NCBI GenBank assembly: GCA_009784185.1
Contig: WRCD01000002.1
Location: forward strand, 62,001-126,000
Reading direction: 5' to 3'
Source of the DNA: Bacillota bacterium
GTDB taxonomy: Bacteria; Bacillota; Clostridia; Christensenellales; UBA1242
Length of the DNA: 64,000 nt
The notes under the pieces were generated by a model, which was not told the DNA's origin, did not search any database, and saw nothing but the letters and a program-made list of their open reading frames with translations. Shown one piece after another: positions 37,467 through 46,609 of the stretch. Every line of letters begins with the position of its first letter. The first letter of the stretch is position 1. The position numbers and the translations under genes were made by a program.

Positions 37467-38261
37467 ATGCCAAAAGAAACAACCTCTTTTTATGATTGGT
37501 GCATTGAACACAAGAAATCAGAATTGCTTAAGGAATGGAATTATAAAAAGAATAAAGACATCTCGCCAAAAGATTATGCCCGAGGCTCGGACAAGAAAGT
37601 CTGGTGGATATGCGAACATGGACACGAATGGCAAGCAGGCATTGGCTATAGAACAGCATTTGGTATCCCTTGCCCAGTGTGCAACAAAACGCACACCTTG
37701 GTTTCAGGCGTTAATGATTTAGCAACATTAAATCCTGCACTTGCAAGGGAATGGGATTATTATAGAAACAGCGGACTAAGACCAACAAAAATTATGCCGC
37801 GTTCGATGAAGAAGGTTTGGTGGAAATGTGAAGAAGGTCATAGTTACCAAGCTATTGTAAACAACAGGTCGCAGGGAAGTGGTTGTCCGATTTGTGCAGG
37901 AAGAAACGAAATTTCAAAAAAGATAAACTTAAAAATTCAAAATCCTAAGATAGCCGATGAGTGGAATTACCAAAAGAATTTAAAAGGTCCAGAGTCTATT
38001 TCAAGTTCGAGCAATAAAATAGTTTGGTGGAAGTGTAGTAAGTGCGGGCATGAATGGGAAGAAAAAGTTAGCAGCAGACTGGGTAAAAATAGAGAATGCC
38101 CCGAGTGCAGTAGAATCAGCAAAAAGGATTTGAACAAATTTGAGGATGCATTTTTAGATGCAATATTTAAAGATTTGTTAAATCAAAAGTTGATAACAAC
38201 CGAAGAACTAATGCAAATGAAAGCTGACATGAAGAAAAAGCCTAATAAAGAGAGCGAATAA
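37467..38261 (+). CDS. Repeated zinc-ribbon/treble-clef domain protein
   Basis: Three repeats of W-[NY]Y-..-KK(V)WW.C..GH.W......CP.C; putative nucleic-acid-binding. Confidence 0.75.
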   Translation: MPKETTSFYDWCIEHKKSELLKEWNYKKNKDISPKDYARGSDKKVWWICEHGHEWQAGIGYRTAFGIPCPVCNKTHTLVSGVNDLATLNPALAREWDYYRNSGLRPTKIMPRSMKKVWWKCEEGHSYQAIVNNRSQGSGCPICAGRNEISKKINLKIQNPKIADEWNYQKNLKGPESISSSSNKIVWWKCSKCGHEWEEKVSSRLGKNRECPECSRISKKDLNKFEDAFLDAIFKDLLNQKLITTEELMQMKADMKKKPNKESE

Positions 38262-38293
38262 CTAGCGGAAATTTTCAAAATGTGGTAAAATGT

Positions 38294-39205
38294 ATGAGTA
38301 TGGAAAAGATAGTGCAACAAATCATAGAACAGCATCAAGAGTTATTTGGTACACAGCCTGCAGTCAGCAAAATAAACGCAGGTTTTACAAATACAATTTT
38401 TTCAGTAGCGGATAAGTTCATTCTGAAAATTTGCCATGATGCCGGCAACGAAGAAGAGTTTGCAGTAGAAATAGATTTTTATTTGAGGAACAAGGAAAAG
38501 CCTTATATGCTAGAACTGCTTGCTTATTCGACTGACAAGACGAAATCTCCTTTCTATTACACAGTGATAGAAAAAGCGAATGCACCATCGTTATACGACA
38601 TTTGGCATACATTCACGGAAGAGCAAAGAGAAGAAGTTGTTTGTAAAATCTGCAACATTATGAAAGACTTCCATAAACACAAAGGAAAGTCGTTAAACTG
38701 GGGTGAGTACATTAAAGGATACTACGAAGAACACCTTGCCGTTTTGATAAAACAAAAACAACTTACGGAAGATGAGATTTTGCTTGTGCGAGAAGCAATG
38801 GAAAAGTTTGGTTTTTACCTTAAAAGCAATGACTTCGTTTTAATTCATAATGATATGCATTTCGATAACATTTTTTACAAAGACGGTAACCTAAAACTCA
38901 TCGACTTTGAAAGTAGCAGATTCAATCCAGTAGATAAGGAACTTGAGATAATTTATTACATGGCTGAAATGCCGTGGAAACATGCCAGTGAAGAGAATGA
39001 GAAGTTTGTAAAGGCGGAAGACTACACAACACTTATCCATTACTTCAAAAAGCATTACCCAGAAATGTTTGATGTTCCATACTTGGAAAAGCGAATAGCT
39101 ATCTACCACTTGCGAGATGCCTTAGACCAGTACGGAAGATTTACAAAGGCAAATGAACTGCACGAACGGATAATCAAACTGTCAAGATTTATAGGTAAAG
39201 AATAA
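38294..39205 (+). CDS. Aminoglycoside phosphotransferase family protein
   Basis: FVLIHNDMHFDNIFYKDGNLKLIDFESSRF. Confidence 0.82.
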   Translation: MSMEKIVQQIIEQHQELFGTQPAVSKINAGFTNTIFSVADKFILKICHDAGNEEEFAVEIDFYLRNKEKPYMLELLAYSTDKTKSPFYYTVIEKANAPSLYDIWHTFTEEQREEVVCKICNIMKDFHKHKGKSLNWGEYIKGYYEEHLAVLIKQKQLTEDEILLVREAMEKFGFYLKSNDFVLIHNDMHFDNIFYKDGNLKLIDFESSRFNPVDKELEIIYYMAEMPWKHASEENEKFVKAEDYTTLIHYFKKHYPEMFDVPYLEKRIAIYHLRDALDQYGRFTKANELHERIIKLSRFIGKE

Positions 39206-39332
39206 ATCGCAAAATCAAAACTTATTGAAATCAAAATCGCAAATTCAAACAGGGAATAATCAAAAATGATGGGTGTCGCAAAATCAAATCAAAAAATCAA
39301 AAGCAGACATCATGGTGTGCAAGCCCAAAAAA

Positions 39333-39358
39333 GTCACGGGGACGGAGGTGTTGACACA
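39333..39358 (+). repeat. Left REP-like end of the RAYT element
   Basis: gtcacggggacggaggtgttgacaca; reverse complement matches 40162-40187 at 24 of 26 positions. Confidence 0.85.
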
Positions 39359-39418
39359 GAAAACAGTTGACAACGTCCACAAAAACTCTTACAATCTAAA
39401 TTGTAGGAGTTTTTGTTT

Positions 39419-40186
39419 ATGCCAAGGAAAGCAAGAAAAGATACAGATGGAAAGTTTTTCCATGTAATGGTGCAGGGGATTGGTAAAGAATATATTTTTC
39501 CTGATGACGATTGCAAAGGCTATTATCTATCCTGTTTGAAGAAAAGTAAAACCAAGCTTCCCGCTAAAATACTTGCTTATTGCGTGATGGGCAACCATGC
39601 GCATGTTTTGGTGAGTGTTCAAAATGCGCAGGAGCTAGCTTTGTTTTTAAGGCAAGCAAACGGAGATTACGCCAGATATTATAACAACACTCGCAACAGG
39701 GTGGGCTACGTGTTTAGAGACAGGTATCGGAGCGAAGTGATTCAAGATGAGCGATATTTAATACATTGTGTGGCATACATACACAACAACCCGTTAAAGG
39801 CGGGGTTGGTGGAACGTGCAGAAAACTATAAATATTCAAGCTATGTTAATTACTTAACCAAGAAGGGCATGGTAGATTTTGATGAGGCGGCTAAGTTGTT
39901 TGATACAAGTGAGAGAAGCATGAGAGCTATCATGTTGGAAAAAACCGGAGCGAACTGGCTGGAGCATGACGACAAAGAATATGAAGACAAACACAAAGTA
40001 TTGACTGAATTAATAAAAAAGTATAATATATCGTCAAAGGCATCGGTTAGAAACGAAGAACTTGCTAAGGCGCTGACTATGGAGTTGCAAGAGAGAAGCG
40101 GTGTCAGTTTGCGGGAAGTCGCAATATTATTGGAGGTTAGCCGAGAATGGTTAAGAAGAGTTGTGTCAACACCCCCGTCCCCCTGA
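39419..40186 (+). CDS. REP-associated tyrosine transposase (RAYT, Y1_Tnp/IS200-like)
   Basis: HUH motif YCVMGNHAHVLVS, GYVFRDRYRSEVIQDERYLIHCVAYIHNNPLKAGLV; stop codon lies in the right REP-like end. Confidence 0.92.
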   Translation: MPRKARKDTDGKFFHVMVQGIGKEYIFPDDDCKGYYLSCLKKSKTKLPAKILAYCVMGNHAHVLVSVQNAQELALFLRQANGDYARYYNNTRNRVGYVFRDRYRSEVIQDERYLIHCVAYIHNNPLKAGLVERAENYKYSSYVNYLTKKGMVDFDEAAKLFDTSERSMRAIMLEKTGANWLEHDDKEYEDKHKVLTELIKKYNISSKASVRNEELAKALTMELQERSGVSLREVAILLEVSREWLRRVVSTPPSP

Positions 40187-40187
40187 C
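40162..40187 (-). repeat. Right REP-like end of the RAYT element
   Basis: tgtgtcaacacccccgtccccctgac. Confidence 0.85.
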
Positions 40188-40260
40188 CATCCCCGTGACC
40201 ACCCCCGTCCCCCTGACCATCCCCCTGACCACCCCCGTCCCCCTGACCATCCCCCTGACC
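40171..40260. repeat. 30-bp minisatellite, three tandem units
   Basis: acccccgtccccctgaccatcccc(g/c)tgacc x3, contiguous. Confidence 0.95.
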
Positions 40261-40713
40261 ATGGACAAAAAAGAGTTTTTCAGAATTACGCAGGAAGTCT
40301 TTGCTGAATATGGGTTTAAGGTGGATGGGAAGTATTTTTATTTAGATTTGTCAGAGGTTCATATTACTGCAGTCCTTGCAAAAGCACATGGCATTTATTT
40401 CTTGGGGTATAATTTTAGTATTAAAGCAATACATGAAGGGGAAATTAAGCCTAGAGACGAATTTGCCGGACACGACAGTCACTTGATAAACATGAGCAAT
40501 TATAAAAATGAACGGTGGCTTGAATATGAAAACATGCCAAAAGAGACGTACATTAATGACCTAAAAGAAATGCTTCCAAGATATTTTAATCCGTACAAAA
40601 AAGATGCTATAGGTTACATTAAAAAAATTGCTGTTATACCGGGCGTTATTTACAAAAAAGACATAGTGGTAATCTTCAAAGAAGCGCAGGCATATTTAGG
40701 AATCAAGTATTAA
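40261..40713 (+). CDS. Hypothetical protein
   Basis: 150-aa ORF; ATG directly after the minisatellite. Confidence 0.6.
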   Translation: MDKKEFFRITQEVFAEYGFKVDGKYFYLDLSEVHITAVLAKAHGIYFLGYNFSIKAIHEGEIKPRDEFAGHDSHLINMSNYKNERWLEYENMPKETYINDLKEMLPRYFNPYKKDAIGYIKKIAVIPGVIYKKDIVVIFKEAQAYLGIKY

Positions 40714-40735
40714 TAGTAACAGAGGGAGAGAGTTT

Positions 40736-41209
40736 TTGAGCAATATTTTAGTTATTAAAAATCCTAGCATGAATAATGAAACTTTTAAAAAGTTCATTAT
40801 TGATTTGAGTAAAGAGGCATTACAAGACGGGGCTTTATCAGACCCACGAGTTTACATAGAAAATGATAATCCTGATAAAGTTGGCGATTGGTTTATCTTC
40901 CCCATGCCATCAAACAATGATGAGGAAAAAATTAGTTCTTGGAAATTCATGCTAGATTACATAAAAAACACCAACCGAACGCAATTGTATTTTGCTGGAG
41001 ATTTCCACTCTACACAAATTGACACAGGCAAAAAGAGCAGTTCTTTAATCGTCTTATATGCAGATGACAAAGGGATTTACGAAGTACACAGCATTCCATA
41101 TGAAAGAAAACTTTTCAAAGGCATAACTTTCGGGGAAATGCAAGCAAGTAATATGGAATTTTGGTGGCTGAAAGACCTGCTTGATTTTTGGAAAAACAAT
41201 AATAAATGA
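40736..41209 (+). CDS. Hypothetical protein
   Basis: 157-aa ORF, TTG start with agagggagag RBS. Confidence 0.6.
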   Translation: MSNILVIKNPSMNNETFKKFIIDLSKEALQDGALSDPRVYIENDNPDKVGDWFIFPMPSNNDEEKISSWKFMLDYIKNTNRTQLYFAGDFHSTQIDTGKKSSSLIVLYADDKGIYEVHSIPYERKLFKGITFGEMQASNMEFWWLKDLLDFWKNNNK

Positions 41210-41265
41210 CAAGGCGAGAAGCAGTAATTACTACTGCTTTCTTAATTTCTGAAAAGGAGCAAGAA

Positions 41266-41463
41266 ATGAAAAATACAAACACTATGCCTCACGGAATATC
41301 CGTGATTTATTTTAACGAGCCACATAGAAACATATATGCAAAACCGCCACCGGACAGAGAGCAGGCAAAACGGCTGGCAAAGCGAATTTATAAAGACGCT
41401 ATGACAGCCGTTGCAGGAGAGAAAGCAAATGTCAAGTTACTTTGCCAAGCTATTGCCGGATAG
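41266..41463 (+). CDS. Hypothetical small protein
   Basis: 65-aa ORF with aaaggag RBS. Confidence 0.45.
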   Translation: MKNTNTMPHGISVIYFNEPHRNIYAKPPPDREQAKRLAKRIYKDAMTAVAGEKANVKLLCQAIAG

Positions 41464-41490
41464 TCTATAATCCGACAATGGAAAATCCAC

Positions 41491-41672
41491 TTGTAAATAA
41501 TAGTAAAACCTGTTATACTGTACCAAAGTGGTGTGCGTGTTTAACGCAACCCGCTTCACCAATCGCGAGTGAGTCGAGCCATGGCAGCTCGACTCCCACG
41601 CAGTCGTTCACCACAGTTCGACTAGAAACTCAAAAATTCGTACTGGTAATTAGCCGTGGCAGTTTTTGTTTA
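41491..41672 (+). ncRNA. Candidate structured small RNA with its own promoter
   Basis: TTGTAA-17-TATACT then nested stems GTGGTG/CACCAC, TGCGTG/CACGCA, GAGTCGAGC/GCTCGACTC, followed by a T-rich tract. Confidence 0.35.
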
Positions 41673-41716
41673 TTGCAGTTTGACAATGATAAATAGTGGG
41701 AGTATGATAAATAATC

Positions 41717-42352
41717 ATGACAAGGAAAGCAAACATTTGGCTGATATGTAGCATCTCAGTTGTTGCTGTTGCAGTCATTGCGACTGTGGGTGGTGTACTG
41801 TTGGCAATGTATTTTCCAAGTATGAATTTCAAACTTGGATTGGTGTTTAAACTTGAAGATAAAAATATGTACATGATGGCTCTTGATGCCCACATAGATA
41901 ACGGTGGCGGCGAGGGCGGCGGCGGTGTTCAAAACGATAACGATGCTATACATATCCATCCGAAAAATCTTAACGACTACTTTATCGTTTATGCGCCTAT
42001 TTCGGGTACAGTAAAAATCGAATACGGAACAATTCAAAACGAAGCAAACCAACCAAAAAACCACATGGTAAATATAAGCATATGCCCCAAACTTGGCATA
42101 GAAATCCATTTTTCTTATGAACCATATACAAACACCCAACAAGACTTGGAATTAATAAAAGAACTTATGTACGCCAAGAACGGTAAAAAAGTAAAACAAG
42201 GCGACCCGCTTTTCAAGTTTGTTTCTGTTGGAAGTTATGCGCATGTTTGCTTTTCTGTTTTTACAACCAGCGGAAAGCGGTATCACCCTTTTGACTTTAT
42301 GACAGACGAAACAAAAGGATATTACGAAAGCATATCCATTCCGAAACCTTAA
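41717..42352 (+). CDS. Single-TM protein with degenerate M23/lipoyl-like beta domain
   Basis: N-terminal TM; YFIVYAPISGTVKIEYG...GKKVKQGDPLFKF pattern. Confidence 0.55.
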   Translation: MTRKANIWLICSISVVAVAVIATVGGVLLAMYFPSMNFKLGLVFKLEDKNMYMMALDAHIDNGGGEGGGGVQNDNDAIHIHPKNLNDYFIVYAPISGTVKIEYGTIQNEANQPKNHMVNISICPKLGIEIHFSYEPYTNTQQDLELIKELMYAKNGKKVKQGDPLFKFVSVGSYAHVCFSVFTTSGKRYHPFDFMTDETKGYYESISIPKP

Positions 42353-42443
42353 CTATGCTCTTTTCGTTTAGGGCATCATAGTCAAAGCCGTTGTCTTTTA
42401 GCGATTGTTTAACTTCGTCAAAGGTCAACGGTTTTTTGTTGCA
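42353..42443 (-). pseudogene. Remnant of a minus-strand coding sequence
   Basis: Reverse complement reads NKKPLTFDEVKQSLKDNGFDYDALNEKSIV with no start of its own. Confidence 0.35.
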
Positions 42444-42513
42444 TTGCAAAAAGTGTAGTGTTATAATAAGTGCATACTAAAGGAAAGTAAAAAGATAAAA
42501 GGAGAAATTGAAA

Positions 42514-43920
42514 ATGACGTTTAAGAAAGGTAATCTCAAAGGAGTTCAAAAACTGCTTGGCTTAATGGTCGTTTCGTCGCTTGTATTACTTTGCGGAATT
42601 ACATTCGCAACTGCGGGCATGCCGGGGAACAAAGGCATCGGAACTGTGCACGCGTCGGCGCCAACCGGCTCTGTTACCTGGGAATTTACGGCTGCAACTC
42701 CAAACGCAAGCGGCATCAACGATACGCACTTCAACGGGACTTACGCTTGGGACAGAGACTCGCTAACCTTGACCTTGGAAAACTTTGTCTATTCATCTTC
42801 GGCAGCACGTACGCTTATGTTGCCCGATGGTGCAACCTTAACTTGTAAAGGTGTCAACACGCTGATAAACACAAACATGTACATCGGTCCAGAGATTGCA
42901 GATTCAGTCGTTATATTCGTTGCAGCAGGTCGTGCGTTAACAATTAACGGCAGCGGAACTTTGAGTGCCTATTGTATCGGAAGTGTTGATTGGTATTCCG
43001 CGGCTATTGAAGGCCGTCAGGATAGTGTCATTACTATAACCGGTGATGTTACCGTAAATGCAAAAGGCGGGACCACTATGTTTGGCGTCGATACTTTTGT
43101 GGGCCATCGCAGTAGTGGCATTCTGTATGCAGACCTTATTATCAGCGGAAATGCAAAAGTTACGGCAACCGGAGGGACAAGTGTTTCTTGGAGTTATGGT
43201 ATACAGTATAGTGGTTCCGGCTCGTCTGTGACAATTTGTGATTCGGCCTCTTTGATTGCAACGGGCGGTACTTTGGTTGTTGATTCAAGCAACTATAGCG
43301 TTGGTGTTTATTCCCCTAACGCCACTCTTACTGTTAATGATTCAGCATCTTTAATTGCCAAAGGCGGCACAGGCCATCAAAGCGCGGGTATTATATTCGG
43401 TGGCGGCATTCTTACTATCAATGATTCAGCATCTGTGATTGCCGATGGCGGCGCAGGTCGTGAGAACATAGGTATTATAAATGACGGCACTGCCGCTATT
43501 GCAATTAACGGCGGTTCACTTGAGGCGTTTGGCGACGATAGGGCTTTTATTAGACCTTATACCGTTCCGAATGATTTCAAGTATTCATTCAGCGGGAACA
43601 TAGACGGAAGCAACCCTGCCACGGGCACTAGTAATGGCAGTTTTTCTATTGGCAACTCGTCTCAATATAAGTGGGCGAAAATCTGGAAACATGTCGAAAC
43701 GACGGGCGGCGGCGGTGACGGCGGAGATGGTGATGGCGGAGATGGCGGAGATGGTGACGGTTCGGGCGGCGGTTCAGACGGCGATGGTACAGAACCCGGT
43801 GGTAATGGTGGTTTGAGCACCGGCGCGGTTGTAGGTATTGCTGTAGGTTCTTCGGCAGCGGCGGCGGGCGTAACATTTGGAATTTGTTGGTTTTTGTTAA
43901 GAAAAAGGAAAGTGGTGTAA
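42514..43920 (+). CDS. Secreted/membrane-anchored surface protein with Gly/Asp-rich linker and C-terminal TM
   Basis: Signal peptide; repeated NDSASLIA.GGT units; TTGGGGDGGDGDGGDGGDGDGSGGG; C-terminal GAVVGIAVGSSAAAAGVTFGICWFLLRKRK. Confidence 0.75.
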   Translation: MTFKKGNLKGVQKLLGLMVVSSLVLLCGITFATAGMPGNKGIGTVHASAPTGSVTWEFTAATPNASGINDTHFNGTYAWDRDSLTLTLENFVYSSSAARTLMLPDGATLTCKGVNTLINTNMYIGPEIADSVVIFVAAGRALTINGSGTLSAYCIGSVDWYSAAIEGRQDSVITITGDVTVNAKGGTTMFGVDTFVGHRSSGILYADLIISGNAKVTATGGTSVSWSYGIQYSGSGSSVTICDSASLIATGGTLVVDSSNYSVGVYSPNATLTVNDSASLIAKGGTGHQSAGIIFGGGILTINDSASVIADGGAGRENIGIINDGTAAIAINGGSLEAFGDDRAFIRPYTVPNDFKYSFSGNIDGSNPATGTSNGSFSIGNSSQYKWAKIWKHVETTGGGGDGGDGDGGDGGDGDGSGGGSDGDGTEPGGNGGLSTGAVVGIAVGSSAAAAGVTFGICWFLLRKRKVV

Positions 43921-43937
43921 ATAAAGGAGGCTAGCGA

Positions 43938-44276
43938 ATGTTTTTAGCAATATTGTTTCTTTTAGCCGAAATTATTTTAATCCTGACCATTGTGTTTTCT
44001 GTTATGTTTTTGCCGGTATCCGTTACATTTACCTGCTTGTTTTTTCCGCTGCGGAAAAAGAATCTTAAAGAACTAAGCCCCAAACAAAAGAAAATGGCCG
44101 GGCAAAGTTTTGATAGATTTAAAAATTCAAAAAAAGGCAAAAAAACACCGGACTTGAAAATAGAACAATACTTGCCTATTCTTGCCAAGCGCGGTAAAAA
44201 ATATCTGATTGTATCAATTGTTTTTGCGGTTTATCTCATTGCGGCAATCGGTTTGTATGCGGGGGTGTTCCAATGA
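43938..44276 (+). CDS. Small membrane protein, hypothetical
   Basis: 112 aa, two hydrophobic segments; overlaps the next gene by 4 bp. Confidence 0.65.
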   Translation: MFLAILFLLAEIILILTIVFSVMFLPVSVTFTCLFFPLRKKNLKELSPKQKKMAGQSFDRFKNSKKGKKTPDLKIEQYLPILAKRGKKYLIVSIVFAVYLIAAIGLYAGVFQ

Positions 44277-45082
44277 AGTTAACGAAATACGCGGGAACAA
44301 TGGTTGCTTATATTTCAATTTTTGTTTTAGTATTTGGCGGGCTGTCGGGGTTTTTCCTGTTTGGCAACAGCGGCAAGCTTGTAATTTATAATCTTGGCAT
44401 AGATATGGCGGCTTATGCTGACCCTAACCCGAACAGAAACGAGCATATTATTTCGTTTAGTGGTTTTGGTATGGTAGACGAAAGCGGTCAGATTCAAGCG
44501 TGCTTTAAGTTTTATACAAAAGAAGATGCAATTGTTCGTGCTCCGTGTGACGGAGTGATTATGAACGTGGAGTGGCAAGAGGAGAGCAATGATTACTCCG
44601 TTATGATTAAGCCAAAAGTGAAACGCTTTCTTAATTTCGGCAGGGTGGATTGGTTTATTGATATGGACCATGTAAGAAACATAGGCAGCATAAAAGTCGG
44701 CGACAAAGTTAGTGCCGGCGACCCCTTGGGCAACCCCGGCTACTTTCAGAGAAGCAATGATTTTATAGCGGAAGATTGCTATATGTTTGAAGTTGATATT
44801 CAAGTTTTGGTTGGAGCAACTCATTACGCGCCGTTCTTATTCCTTGATAGTTCTGTTAAAGACAAGTATGACAAGGAAGTAACTCAGCTGATGCAAGATT
44901 TGGATGCCCGTGCTGCGGGCGGACGGCTGCTTTACAAAGATAGAACCACCGGTGAAACAACACCGTGGTTTGATTATGACGCTATGGCTGCAGCCGGTGT
45001 CGGCGCAGGGTGTTTACTAGAAAAGATTCCGGAGAAATGGTACAGGGACCCAAGCCAAACTGACTATTACAGAGGCGGCTGA
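44273..45082 (+). CDS. TM-anchored protein with degenerate M23/lipoyl-like beta domain
   Basis: N-terminal TM; IVRAPCDGVIMNVEWQEE...IKVGDKVSAGDPLGNPGYF. Confidence 0.6.
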   Translation: MKLTKYAGTMVAYISIFVLVFGGLSGFFLFGNSGKLVIYNLGIDMAAYADPNPNRNEHIISFSGFGMVDESGQIQACFKFYTKEDAIVRAPCDGVIMNVEWQEESNDYSVMIKPKVKRFLNFGRVDWFIDMDHVRNIGSIKVGDKVSAGDPLGNPGYFQRSNDFIAEDCYMFEVDIQVLVGATHYAPFLFLDSSVKDKYDKEVTQLMQDLDARAAGGRLLYKDRTTGETTPWFDYDAMAAAGVGAGCLLEKIPEKWYRDPSQTDYYRGG

Positions 45083-45142
45083 TATGAAATTGAAAGTGAA
45101 AGCACTTATTGTATTTTACAAGTATCTTAAGGAGGAAGGATT

Positions 45143-46564
45143 ATGCCGGTTATAACCTTAATCTGTCCGCAATGCGGCGGGCAAGTCGGTCTGGATGATT
45201 CTAAGGAAATAGGTTTTTGTAATCATTGCGGAACCAAAATGATTATTAAAGACGAAATAACAAACAATACATACAACACAACCCACAATGTTACACGCAG
45301 TACAAATGTTAAGCAAAACATTACAAAAGTAATTCATGGCAATGTGTACGGTGCGGAAGCCGATAAAACTACAGAAGAACTAATGGCGGATGGTTACAGA
45401 CTTTTAAAAACAGACCGCACTAAGGGCCTTGAAAAGTTTTGGCAGGCGGTAGAGGCCGACCCCGACAATTACCACACGTGGCTTACTTACGCAAGAGTCA
45501 GCGATGAGCGCGATGATAAACGCTGCTCGCCTTATTACAATTCCACTCCTGTTAAAGAGCTGAAAAAAGCGTGGGAACTGGCTGACGGGGCAGGAAGGGA
45601 AGAGATGCGCGAAGACATTATAGCAGGCATTGAAACCTGCCGCAAAGACGAAGGGTATTGCTATCAAAAACAAGAGCCTAAATTTTGGGAAAGCCAGGCA
45701 AAAAGCTGCCCGCAAAATTGTTATATACAACTCGCTATTGAGCTTGGCGGAGAGATTGGGGTTGTTGGTTTGCGTGCAAAAATTGAAAAACTGATTGCGT
45801 GCAGCAAAACCTTAGCCGGATATGAAGCGCAACGTTTCTTTTATGACGAGATAGAAAGAGAACACGAAAAAATTAAAGCGCTTAATACAGATGCTAAAAT
45901 TAAAGAGGAATTTGAAAAGTTCCGCAACAAGATGTGGAATGAGCGTTTTGATGAGTTCATTGAAAACGAAATTGACGGGGGCAGCCTTAGCCGATTGAGT
46001 CATGTTGACATAAGCGACAAAGACCTGTATTTCTACCATGTAGATTTTTATAAGAAAGCAGCCGAACGAATGTTGGAGGCAAGGCCAGATGATTACCGCT
46101 CGCATTTGTTTATGGCAAAGGTATTTTGCAGCAATAACAAATACTGGAAGGAAATATATGGAATTCTTTCTATAAAGCATAAAGATGCGGAAGAGGCTGA
46201 GGCCGCGGTTTTAAGGGCTTATGACATGGCCGATGAAGAGGGCAAGGAGCTGGTTAACAGATTTATTGATGAAAATCCAGGTATAGATAATCCTATTGCG
46301 GCAAGAGAGGCAGGAAAAAGGGAGGATGATTTAAAGAGCTCCTTATCTAAACTGGTTGAGGAATACAAAGAAATAATACAAAGCGGAAATGCTAAAGCAG
46401 AGAAGCAATTTTTCTCTCGCAACAGTTCCTTTATGGCAACACAGTTTGGTATCAAAAGAATTAAAGAGTCACAAAAAGCCGCCCAAAAATTTGCAAAAGT
46501 TGCAAACAGGGGTGGGGTGGATTGGGACTTGTTTGCGTCCGTGATTTTGCAATATTGGAAGTAG
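45143..46564 (+). CDS. Zinc-ribbon and TPR-like protein
   Basis: CPQCGGQVGLDDSKEIGFCNHCGTKMII ribbon then helical/TPR-like segments (YRLLKTDRTKGLEKFWQAVEADPDNYHTWLTYA). Confidence 0.65.
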   Translation: MPVITLICPQCGGQVGLDDSKEIGFCNHCGTKMIIKDEITNNTYNTTHNVTRSTNVKQNITKVIHGNVYGAEADKTTEELMADGYRLLKTDRTKGLEKFWQAVEADPDNYHTWLTYARVSDERDDKRCSPYYNSTPVKELKKAWELADGAGREEMREDIIAGIETCRKDEGYCYQKQEPKFWESQAKSCPQNCYIQLAIELGGEIGVVGLRAKIEKLIACSKTLAGYEAQRFFYDEIEREHEKIKALNTDAKIKEEFEKFRNKMWNERFDEFIENEIDGGSLSRLSHVDISDKDLYFYHVDFYKKAAERMLEARPDDYRSHLFMAKVFCSNNKYWKEIYGILSIKHKDAEEAEAAVLRAYDMADEEGKELVNRFIDENPGIDNPIAAREAGKREDDLKSSLSKLVEEYKEIIQSGNAKAEKQFFSRNSSFMATQFGIKRIKESQKAAQKFAKVANRGGVDWDLFASVILQYWK

Positions 46565-46609
46565 TCTGAAAGCTTTGCAGTAAACCGCTTTTTATGCTAC
46601 AATAAGCCC

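Noticed and set aside
39206-39310. AT-rich direct repeats (tcgcaaaatcaaa x3) before the RAYT
   Set aside because: Short and low complexity, with no clear link to the RAYT ends or a gene.
40171-40260. CRISPR array
   Set aside because: Units are contiguous with no unique spacers and no cas genes; it is a minisatellite. No CRISPR-like array was seen elsewhere.
40147-40260. Proline/threonine-rich N-terminus (TPVPLTIP repeats) of ORF 40147-40713
   Set aside because: Translation of the minisatellite; ATG 40261 is the more likely start.
41442-41696. ORF of 84 aa
   Set aside because: Covers the promoter/stem-loop region, has no RBS and a low-complexity translation; ncRNA candidate preferred.
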